A stretch of 64,000 bases of DNA from assembly GCF_002836515.1 (NCBI RefSeq), contig NZ_PJBC01000005.1, forward strand, positions 1-64,000. Reading direction: 5' to 3'. Of the stretch, positions 1 to 7,470 are shown one piece after another. Source of the DNA: Pseudomonas sp. Choline-02u-1 (GTDB taxonomy: Bacteria; Pseudomonadota; Gammaproteobacteria; Pseudomonadales; Pseudomonadaceae). Every line of letters begins with the position of its first letter. Positions within the stretch are counted from its first letter, which is position 1. A program made the position numbers and the translations under genes. Below the pieces are notes generated by a model, which was given only the letters and a program-made list of their open reading frames with translations, had not been told where the DNA came from and searched no databases.

Positions 1-434
1 GCGCTGTTCTATTGTGGGGGTGGGTCAGAGGTGTAGGAGGGGGAGGGGGGGGGGGGGGTGGGGGGAGGGGGTGGTGTTGCCGAGGTTGGTGAGGCCCGAA
101 TTGTAGAGTGGGGGAAAAAGAGGCAATTCCTAGGTCGTAGCGTTCTCTTTAACCCAGAAACCAACAATCGTGTTTGTCCGCTATCGGCCAAAAACAGTCG
201 CTCCTAATAAAGATGACTCTGTGCTATCGCGGTATCCGAGTCTGACGCTATAGGCGAAATCGTCATTCAATATGCTTTAATCCCGCAGATCTTGAACGCG
301 TCGTACCGGATCTTGCACCAGCCACTGAAGTCGAAAAGGATTAGCGTTGGGGTCTTCACGGGGAAGTTGAGGGGAGTACAAAAAGCAAAAAACGAGGAGG
401 TATTTATTTTTAGACATAAATACCTGCCCATTAT
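1..434. other. Intergenic, G-homopolymer-rich; no gene seen
   Basis: No convincing gene. Positions 36-75 are almost pure G on the + strand, including a run of 14 G (45-58) flanked by shorter G runs. This could form a G-quadruplex or could be a sequencing or assembly artefact near a contig edge. Positions 181-201 carry, in reverse orientation, a copy of the short dispersed repeat also found near 5150 and 6465. The only open frame here (9-191, minus) is a proline run read off the G tract and is not supported. Confidence 0.5.
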
Positions 435-1298
435 TTAAAAATGATCCTCAATGTAAGCTATAGCTTGCCTTATACCGAGCAAATCTGTTTGAGGGCCTAT
501 CCTCACATAAAATAAATCATCATTCTTACTTTGCCCCGCAACTTTCCACTTTAGGAACACTGGTCGATTACTGGGAAGACAGCTCACAGAAAAAACAAAT
601 TTACCATCAACTTTTATTACATCCGACCTGACAAATTCAGAAAATTCCGCACCAATTGCCTCCCTGAAAATATTCCAAAAATGAAGTTGAAATTTATCAT
701 TATTGGGAAACAAGTCACTATCAATACCCAAGACTTCGCCGTCGTCGTTGACCCCGACCAACAACGTCCCTCCTGAAGAATTGAAAAAACCGGCTATGGT
801 TTTAAGTACCGAAAGCTCCATCTCACGATCTTTAATACCGGTTCGCAGATTTATCCTCAAGGTTGATTTAAATTCGACAACATCTGTTTCACCGCACTTA
901 ATTATAGACAGCAAGCTTGTTTGCTGTTGTGATTTATTATCTAAGGCGCGCTTCAGCTGTTGTGGAAGTTCAGTTAGGAGATTCTCTTTTGTAACATAAT
1001 CGACAGCCCCTAATCGGATCGCCTTGATTGTCTCAGCTTGACTGCCCTCCCCAGAGACAACTATTGAAGGGAGGTTGAGTTTTAATTCATTGATTTTTTG
1101 CAAAAGCCACAACCCCCCCCAACGGCCTGGGGGCATGGCCAGATCAATAAGTACGAGGTCATAAGTTTTTTTTTGGATTTTGAGCAGGGCATCTTCGCCG
1201 TCATTAGAAAATTCGAAAACTACGTCAGCCAGCCCTAAAACTCGCACTATGCTAGCAATCACTTCCTGTTGGTCGTCAGCCCAAAGAATATTTATCAT
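435..1298 (-). CDS. Response regulator: receiver domain fused to AlbA_2 (Schlafen-type) domain
   Basis: 287-aa output protein of the two-component pair. Residues 1-120 are a receiver domain: acidic pair D8/D9, phospho-acceptor D52 in a VLIDLAMP context, S82 at the Thr/Ser switch position and K104. Residues about 136-285 match the AlbA_2/Schlafen-type fold: an ETDVVEFK motif (E137, E142), then AGFFNSSGGTLLVGVNDDG with G at 190. AlbA_2 domains are known in DNA- or RNA-acting regulators and in Schlafen-like nucleases; which applies here is not visible. The ATG overlaps the stop of the upstream kinase gene by 4 bases, so the two are translationally coupled. By analogy with defensive two-component systems such as Detocs, where the receiver carries the effector, the AlbA_2 part may be the effector; this is inference. 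Confidence 0.85.
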   Translation of the reverse strand: MINILWADDQQEVIASIVRVLGLADVVFEFSNDGEDALLKIQKKTYDLVLIDLAMPPGRWGGLWLLQKINELKLNLPSIVVSGEGSQAETIKAIRLGAVDYVTKENLLTELPQQLKRALDNKSQQQTSLLSIIKCGETDVVEFKSTLRINLRTGIKDREMELSVLKTIAGFFNSSGGTLLVGVNDDGEVLGIDSDLFPNNDKFQLHFWNIFREAIGAEFSEFVRSDVIKVDGKFVFSVSCLPSNRPVFLKWKVAGQSKNDDLFYVRIGPQTDLLGIRQAIAYIEDHF

Positions 1299-4200
1299 AA
1301 ACTGTACTCGCTACTCTGCTCTTCATTATTGTGTACTGAAGGGATCCAGACTTTAACAGCGCCCCCTCCATTTTCACCATTCGAAAAAACTATGCTCCCG
1401 CCTAATTCCTTAGCCGTTAACATTACTGCCATGAGACCTATGCCATGGCCATTTTTCTTAGATGTTTTAAGCGGAACACCATTTTCCAGCGCGACTAGCT
1501 GTTCCGCCTTAAACCCAGGGCCCGAATCAGATATAACGAACTCCATGCCTTCCAACGTCTCTTCTATACTGTATGAAATATAGACGCTCCCGCTACCAGA
1601 CATCGCTTCTACAGAGTTCTTGACGAGATTACTTATTAACGCCCGCAAGCGAAGCTCGTCAGTAGAGACCTCAACCTTCGAATCGCAAGGTGAAAAAATC
1701 AAATTAATCGAACTCGGAATCCATGACCACAACTCGCTTATCAATGCCTTAATGAATACACTTATTTTTACGGGAGCAACGGTTGCTGAACCAGTTTCCT
1801 TGGAAAGATTCTTTACGATATTTAGTGCGACCCTAGCCTTATCCAAGTGGCCGCTAGCATCAGCAGCAAGCAAGTACCGTTCTCGCCCTATGCTTTTATT
1901 TCTAGCATACTCAGAAGTAAAGCAGTAGCCCAATATGCTATTTTTTACATCGTGCAATATAGAAGATATACGGTCATTTGCAGCCCTCTCATAAGGGTCT
2001 TTAAAATAGTATTCCCACCAAAGCTCCAAGGTGATTTTTCTAGTAACACTTGTTGCGAGCGAACCTATAGATATTACAATAACATCTTCAGATACAACTA
2101 TTTTAGTTACACCAAGTATAATCTTTAAATCAGTCAAGGTTGAAGACAAAAGCACAGACTCTTGCTCACTCTTTGTGAGACCTTTAATTTCTATGCATAG
2201 CTTGTCGTTATCAATATCAAACTCAACAATGATCGCATCATCCTTGGCGTCCACAGCTTTAAAAAAAATGTCAAGTAGACACAAGTGGGCCCCATCGACC
2301 TCAAAGACTTCAGCAAGGGGATCAGCCTTGCAGATTATATTTGCCTCACCTCGTCGAAGAAGTTTAAATTCCTCAACAATTTCGCCGATACTGGTAACGG
2401 CTACATCTCCACCTTTTAACCGAGTGATGGTTGCTTCAGAAATCAAACTTTTAAACGCACTCATTTTTCGTATATCGTGCGATTCTTGAAGGGGATCCGC
2501 TTCAGACAACTCCAATTCGAGATCAGTAATAGTTTTCGACAACCCAATATTTTTGTTTGACGCTAAATTCCTACCAGCATGACCGTAATATTTTATAAGG
2601 CCAGCCTTATTCAAGTGTGCTTCCAGATCAACAAACTCACTTATTAGCTCAATGAAGCGTTCAAAACTCGTAAAGTTCATTTTTTTAACAAAATTTACAG
2701 CCAGGAAATTTTTATTTATGAGTTTGGAAATCCTTAATGACTCACTTTTCCCTCCCGCATTCCTTGCCAAACTAATGGAGTGCTCAATAAGCCACTTTAC
2801 ATAATGATATTGATTGACCTCAAATGCGGGAGCGTCCTCACTAATAAAAATTGCGTCGAATATGCTTTTGTTGTTCCGAGCGAGTTCCGACTCTAGTACA
2901 ACATTTGGTTTTCCCTCGCTTATTTTAGAAAGCTGTGTGTCCCCTTGGATCCTTAGGACACTATCAAGGTAGTTCGATTCAATAGTGATACTCGGCGCTG
3001 CGCTCCGTTGTTGATTGCGAACTAACACTTCGGTGTTAAATCTAACCTTCAAACCTAAAATCTGGCATTTTTCTTGAAATACTGATTTTACCGGGACGAC
3101 CTCGTCGCGAGACAAATCCATGTTCTTAGGTTTAGTTACAAAGTGATCTAAAAATATAGGCACGTCGTTAATTAAAGCTTCTGCAGACTCTAACTCTCTT
3201 TCCTCAAGTAAGAAAATCACACCAAATAACGCTTGGACAAATTCACACTTAGTGGCTTGAGTTAAGTTTTTTTCGCCAGCCCCTAATAAAAGCACATCGA
3301 AAGTTAGAAGCCCCTCATAAATATTACTAATACTACGCTCATTGACTATAGCCCTAACTATCTCTCGAATTCCTCCAGCTTTTGAAAGATCATCCAAGCT
3401 GAAATTTCTAATAACCGAATCGAATGCTATCCATTCAATAACGCTAGCTCCCAAAAAGGACAAAACAGTATTGTTTTTACCTATAATTGAGTTCGCCTTT
3501 GCCAAATTGTAGCTGCGATGAGTTAAAGCCAGACTAACTAGCGGGGCAGACCAGATTGGCAGCTTCAACTTTTTTATAATCGAATCAAGTCTACGAGAGT
3601 TGATCGGCGACGGCATCAACTTCGTCGCTGAAATATAATCGACCTGTTTTTTTGCATTTACCGATTTCTTTTTTCGCTGCACTCGTATGGAGTGATTTTC
3701 AATAAAACGCTCTGCGGCTTGGAGTTCAGCCAATCGCTTAGACGGCCCCACACCTTCACATTGAAAGTTTAGAGCTTCCACCTTGACTTTGAATCTCCGT
3801 AAGTGCGCAGGTCCTTCCTCTTCAAGTAGAGTATAACTTGGCAACCTCTTGCCAACACTTTGACAATACTCCTGTAGTTTCGTCTTGCTATCTTTTTCCG
3901 GGGCTATGTCTATTGACTCTAGGGACAATAGCATATCAATAAACTCATGGTTTAATTTTGTATAGCCAAAATTGTACTGAATAGATCCGACTAGCTGATT
4001 GGTAAGGGAGTTATTAACTTCGACGGAGTTCTTTTCGTGCGAAGCCGCTCCGCGACCAAACATCCCTTTATTGGTCAACTTGATCTTGTTGCCTAGCTGC
4101 TCATAAACGCAAACTTTTATTTTTCTTTCTGCTAAAGAGCAAGCTCCCGAGGTTTTATCAGCAATATCAACAGCTCGGCAAGCTGAATATAAATTTATTA

Positions 4201-4420
4201 CAGATTTACCAACCGACTCCCACGCATCAATTATTCGATTGTCGAGATTGTATTCTTTTAATTTCGCCGAGGCGCTTTTCCTTGCCGATTTATGATGGAG
4301 AGCGGCCAACATAAAATTATGCTTTTCAATTTCTATAACCAGCTTTTTGATGTCATCCATGCCTATCCCCACCCTTGTAATAAATTCTATCGAAGGCCTT
4401 TTATGTAATTCTGAGAGCAC
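1295..4420 (-). CDS. Hybrid sensor: two inactive RNase III-like folds, dsRNA-binding domain(s), histidine kinase
   Basis: 1041 aa. RNase III-like fold 1 spans about 30-170 (ALHHKS at 40-45); its signature keeps E68 but has K72 where the catalytic Asp belongs. A good dsRNA-binding domain follows at 178-243, with KTKLQEYCQ at the start, EEGPAHLRRF in the middle and a KRLAELQAA end. RNase III-like fold 2 spans 278-425 (ALTHRSY at 298-304, LSFLGASV at 320-327), with S321 and A325 replacing Glu and Asp and Q396 replacing the second Glu. A weaker dsRBD-like stretch is at 443-515. Residues about 645-790 resemble a degenerate HATPase fold. The C-terminus is a kinase: H823 in ILHDVKN, N-box N935, G1 box DSGPG (965-969), G2 box GHGIG (991-995). 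No transmembrane segment, so cytoplasmic. The start is GTG at 4420; an ATG at 4360 behind a GGGG-rich stretch is an alternative. Expected role: sense structured RNA and phosphorylate the REC-AlbA_2 partner (inference). Confidence 0.85.
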   Translation of the reverse strand: MLSELHKRPSIEFITRVGIGMDDIKKLVIEIEKHNFMLAALHHKSARKSASAKLKEYNLDNRIIDAWESVGKSVINLYSACRAVDIADKTSGACSLAERKIKVCVYEQLGNKIKLTNKGMFGRGAASHEKNSVEVNNSLTNQLVGSIQYNFGYTKLNHEFIDMLLSLESIDIAPEKDSKTKLQEYCQSVGKRLPSYTLLEEEGPAHLRRFKVKVEALNFQCEGVGPSKRLAELQAAERFIENHSIRVQRKKKSVNAKKQVDYISATKLMPSPINSRRLDSIIKKLKLPIWSAPLVSLALTHRSYNLAKANSIIGKNNTVLSFLGASVIEWIAFDSVIRNFSLDDLSKAGGIREIVRAIVNERSISNIYEGLLTFDVLLLGAGEKNLTQATKCEFVQALFGVIFLLEERELESAEALINDVPIFLDHFVTKPKNMDLSRDEVVPVKSVFQEKCQILGLKVRFNTEVLVRNQQRSAAPSITIESNYLDSVLRIQGDTQLSKISEGKPNVVLESELARNNKSIFDAIFISEDAPAFEVNQYHYVKWLIEHSISLARNAGGKSESLRISKLINKNFLAVNFVKKMNFTSFERFIELISEFVDLEAHLNKAGLIKYYGHAGRNLASNKNIGLSKTITDLELELSEADPLQESHDIRKMSAFKSLISEATITRLKGGDVAVTSIGEIVEEFKLLRRGEANIICKADPLAEVFEVDGAHLCLLDIFFKAVDAKDDAIIVEFDIDNDKLCIEIKGLTKSEQESVLLSSTLTDLKIILGVTKIVVSEDVIVISIGSLATSVTRKITLELWWEYYFKDPYERAANDRISSILHDVKNSILGYCFTSEYARNKSIGRERYLLAADASGHLDKARVALNIVKNLSKETGSATVAPVKISVFIKALISELWSWIPSSINLIFSPCDSKVEVSTDELRLRALISNLVKNSVEAMSGSGSVYISYSIEETLEGMEFVISDSGPGFKAEQLVALENGVPLKTSKKNGHGIGLMAVMLTAKELGGSIVFSNGENGGGAVKVWIPSVHNNEEQSSEYSL

Positions 4421-5312
4421 CCTTAATCACAGTCTAAACATTGAGATGTGGCCAGCACCAGTTTTTTCCTCCTCATTAGGGCCCAACGATTTACCATTCC
4501 GACCCAATGCTGCGTAAAGACACGGTAGGGTGCAAAAAATCGCCACGTAAGGAAAGATGTTAGGGATGAACCGTGTCTCTATCCTCGCAGCTATGATCTA
4601 AGCACAATTGTCTCCTTTTGACCGTTCTCTTTCGGTCGTCACTGCTGAGTCTGACGATCAAGTCGAATGCAAACGGTCGGTCAGTACTGACGCCCCCTAA
4701 TTTCATCGGAACTTCTTATGTAATAGGGGTAATTGGGGGGTGGACGTGCCTGTGACTTCCGTAGTCGCAGAATCGTGTCTGATGTCTTGAGTATTCGCGT
4801 CCAGCGTTTCCATGGCCGTAATTGCGTTTGCAGCGACACTCCCTGCACTATTTTCAGAGAGCCGCCTGGCCACCTCTTCAATTGCCGCACATATGGCGTG
4901 CTGTACAGGAGCAGTGTGAGACCGTCCACTGTGGCTATGTTGACTCCAGAATTACATGGCTTGGGTATCGTCCTTGATTATCTGGTGCGGGAAGAATTAG
5001 CTGAACTCACCGCTGGCTGGAGCGACTTATCAACATCTGCTGTCACCTGGGTGACTTAACGGACTTGCCTTCATCCCTTCACTATTGCACCAATCATCTT
5101 TAGCCCTAGTTACCTCTCGAACGATGCCACAGATAGACGCTTTGAAATGACTGCTTTTGGCCGATAGTTGCCCTCCAAGAAAGGGCGACTGTTGGCCGAT
5201 TTACTGCCGTTCATGAACGACGATTTTCAACCAAAAGGAGCCCGTCGAAGGCGTCTAGGAAGTCAGAGGCGATTCGGTTTGTTGCTTCGAATGCCCCGCA
5301 GGCGACTGCTGT
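4421..5312. other. Intergenic, no intact gene; possible degraded coding remnant
   Basis: No open frame here has a start, ribosome site and composition I would trust. On the minus strand, about 4700-4945, one frame has protein-like composition (ending in ...PLLHKKFR before a TGA) but begins after a stop with no usable start, so it may be the C-terminal remnant of a decayed gene. At 5148-5172 and 5185-5210 there are two tandem, imperfect copies of a short repeat centred on TTGGCCGAT. Nothing else recognised. Confidence 0.4.
5148..5210 (+). repeat. Dispersed short intergenic repeat, two imperfect copies
   Basis: Copy one (5148-5172) has GACTGCTTTTGGCCGATAG; copy two (5185-5210) has GCGACTGTTGGCCGATTTA. 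A further copy is at 6464-6490 in the same orientation and a reverse-strand copy is at 181-201, so the copies lie around the FRG gene and outside the two-component module. I recall similar strings scattered in Pseudomonas intergenic regions. Function unknown. Confidence 0.6.
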
Positions 5313-6239
5313 TTAATGGAAGTCTGGATCGTAGCCGTCTTCGTTGTATTCCTGGATGAGTGACTGAGACGGCCTCACACCAACCTCAACGTTAGCCCAA
5401 TCTCTTACGCTTTTTGCCACACCATGGAAGCCGGGAAAGAGCGTTGAGCCATCAACGCCAAGTCGCGAACAAAGGTCTAGTAAAGTGGGGGCCTCCCCAA
5501 TCGGCAAGGTCATTTTGACAAGTGGCGTGTGGCTCCCTGTCATGCTGTAAATCTCTTCAACATCCTCTAGCGCTTCTACCTGATACAAGTCGTCTGGGTT
5601 ATATCCTTTAACCTCATGGGTAGTGAATGAACCCGACTGAGCCGCCTGATTTTTGCTCGTTCCCCCTGGAGTCCTAATCACCCTCACTGTTTTCCAGTGC
5701 ATAGCATAAGTGGTGTCCAGAGCCCAGATAGCCAGCCTCGGCATATCTCTGCTATCAATCTCAAGGTTTGCCGAAGAGGCAGCGAAGTAGCAGGCGACAA
5801 AGCTTCTCTCAGTCCAGTCTAGGAGGCGAGTGGGCACATCGTAGTGTTGAGCTACGGCCATGATTTCGTATAGTTGAGTCGACGGCCAAGGGATATGCGG
5901 ACTTTGGAACGAACCCCAACCATCGGCAAGTGTTCCGCTCAACTGTTCGGTGTAACCCGGAACATTTAGCCCTGAGCGATCACAGCCAATCAGAAATTTC
6001 CTCAATATCTCCAGCTCAAAGGCCACTTGCCCAGCCGTTGAGGCGTCAAACATCCTCCTTGGCGAGCCATAGGCGAATGAGCCTGTTCCACGCCTGCACA
6101 CTGATGGTGTCAGCTTGTACTCATCACTTGGCTGACCTCTAAAGATGAATCTTCCAGCATCCCAAATAGGGTTTAGAGGGGACAAGTGGTCCAGCAACTG
6201 GCGCGCAGTGTGGAAAGGTATCTCTGTTGGATATGCCAT
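5313..6239 (-). CDS. FRG domain-containing protein
   Basis: 308 aa. It shows the hallmarks of the FRG family: FIFRGQ near residue 31-36, the conserved AQHYDVPTRLLDWTE block near 130, a QSGSFT motif in the second half and a GVDGSTLFPG motif near the C-terminus. FRG domains (named for the F-R-G signature) occur in bacterial and phage proteins of unknown biochemistry and are frequent in mobile or accessory regions. There is no signal peptide or membrane segment, so a cytoplasmic protein is likely. The ATG at 6239 follows an AAGGAA ribosome site. It stands alone, on the same strand as the two-component module 0.9 kb away. A link to defence is contextual only. Confidence 0.8.
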   Translation of the reverse strand: MAYPTEIPFHTARQLLDHLSPLNPIWDAGRFIFRGQPSDEYKLTPSVCRRGTGSFAYGSPRRMFDASTAGQVAFELEILRKFLIGCDRSGLNVPGYTEQLSGTLADGWGSFQSPHIPWPSTQLYEIMAVAQHYDVPTRLLDWTERSFVACYFAASSANLEIDSRDMPRLAIWALDTTYAMHWKTVRVIRTPGGTSKNQAAQSGSFTTHEVKGYNPDDLYQVEALEDVEEIYSMTGSHTPLVKMTLPIGEAPTLLDLCSRLGVDGSTLFPGFHGVAKSVRDWANVEVGVRPSQSLIQEYNEDGYDPDFH

Positions 6240-6923
6240 CGTTCCTTGACTCCGCTCCGTTTGGCGATTTCCAGTGTATTGGCCTTTTGATAGGCAGGCT
6301 ATTACAGTTCACTCAGGTCTATGGCCGCCCTTGAACGGCCGTTAAGAGCAGTACAGCACGTATTCCTTTCCGTTCAGAGTCGATTGCGGGCCTTTGAAGC
6401 GCTACGGATTTCGAAGAAACCTCCAAACCTTAACGTAAACTTGTTGTTAGGCCATTGCTGAATGGTCTGCTTTTGGCCGAAAGCTGCCGTTTTCAAGGGT
6501 GAAAGTCAGCTTAACAGGCCGATACGGGACGCATCTGTCCCGCCCAACGTGGCGCGATTCCGCCTCATAAACACAAATGTTTAAAAAAACATCTCCAGTC
6601 ACGCTCCCAGGCTACATATCCTTGCGCCTTTGCCTACAGCTGCGCCAGAATCCGCCGGCTTGTGCGCTTTGGGGCCGGGTTCTATTGTGGTCGGGTCGCT
6701 GACGAATCAGCGATCGGGTTTGGTAGCCCGGCTTAGACTTGGCGCATTGCGTCACCCGATTCAGTCCTTTTAGGGGCTGTTGCTTTATGGTGGCCATGCG
6801 CAGGGCGTCTTCGGGCGCGCCGGTTTTCCAAGTCACCGGTCTACCAACCTTCGTATGGCCACCACCCCTTCGTTTGGTAGCGAAAAGATGATGGCTCCTT
6901 TTCTATGATTTGGAGATTCACTC
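6240..6923 (+). promoter_or_regulatory. Intergenic with dispersed repeat and putative structured leader of the DUF6124 gene
   Basis: No gene supported in these 684 bases. A copy of the dispersed TTGGCCGA repeat is at 6464-6490. From about 6600 to the downstream start the sequence looks like an RNA leader. It has a perfect 7-bp hairpin TCGCTGA-CGAA-TCAGCGA (6696-6713) and several short complementary stretches, including GGTAGC and CTACC motifs. I recall similar leaders upstream of other DUF6124 genes in Pseudomonas but cannot verify that here. A 74-codon open frame on the opposite strand (6612-6836) lies inside it and is probably a shadow. Confidence 0.4.
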
Positions 6924-7283
6924 ATGATCAAACCAACCCCCAACCCGCCCGAAACCGACCCCACGTCTCCCTACGAATCCCTAGATTCCAACAAACTCCA
7001 CGAAGCCGCTGATCGCGCGCTCGATCATTACCTGTCGCCCAACAATCTCCTGCCTCCGCCACGTAAGGCGCGGGGGATGTATGCGGTGACGGCGGATACC
7101 AAGAATGAAGAACTGCTGGCTGATGCGAGTGAAACGCTTGCTTCGGCGAAGACGATTGCTCAGGACATTTCCAGCCTGTTGCCCGCTCCGCAGCGGCGGG
7201 CGTTGTTGGGGGTTGCTCAACTGATCATGTTGGGGGAGCTGGCGGTGAATCGGGTGATGGATAATTTGGAGGTGGCGGGGTGA
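6924..7283 (+). CDS. DUF6124 family protein
   Basis: 119 aa, a small acidic and helical protein. The beginning (PTPNPPETDPTSPYES), then KLHEAADRALDHYL, and the C-terminal block with DISSLLPAPQRRALLG match the DUF6124 family as I know it from Pseudomonas, where several paralogues per genome are common. No function is established. There is no signal peptide; the C-terminal half is a predicted helix with alternating hydrophobics. The ATG follows a GGAG-like site (tttggagattcactc). It is monocistronic and preceded by the putative structured leader. Confidence 0.75.
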   Translation: MIKPTPNPPETDPTSPYESLDSNKLHEAADRALDHYLSPNNLLPPPRKARGMYAVTADTKNEELLADASETLASAKTIAQDISSLLPAPQRRALLGVAQLIMLGELAVNRVMDNLEVAG

Positions 7284-7334
7284 GGTAGATGTCTGTGGGC
7301 GCCAGAAAGATGATTTGTTATCAGGGCTGGCGCT

Positions 7335-7414
7335 TTCGCGAGCAAGTTCGCTCCCACAGGGTTTTATGCTGATTGCAGATGTTGTGTACGACGCTGACAC
7401 CTGTGGGAGCAAAC
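7335..7414. repeat. REP pair (REPIN-like)
   Basis: Left element 7335-7360 (core GAGCAAGTTCGCTCCCACA) and a shorter inverted partner at about 7400-7414 (CTGTGGGAGCAAAC). This is the typical Pseudomonas REP palindrome in head-to-head arrangement, in the gap after the DUF6124 gene. Confidence 0.7.
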
Positions 7415-7470
7415 ATTGGCGACGGATCTATTTTCTGCCCCACCCAGTGCCGCCATAAAACATTGATGAT

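Noticed and set aside
9..191. 60-codon proline-rich open frame on the minus strand
   Set aside because: It is read off the G homopolymer tract; no ribosome site and no protein-like composition.
4733..5059. 108-codon open frame on the + strand
   Set aside because: No ribosome site, Cys/Arg-rich start, no recognisable motif.
6612..6836. 74-codon open frame on the minus strand
   Set aside because: It lies inside the putative leader of the DUF6124 gene; Arg/Gln-rich composition and no good ribosome site make a shadow more likely.
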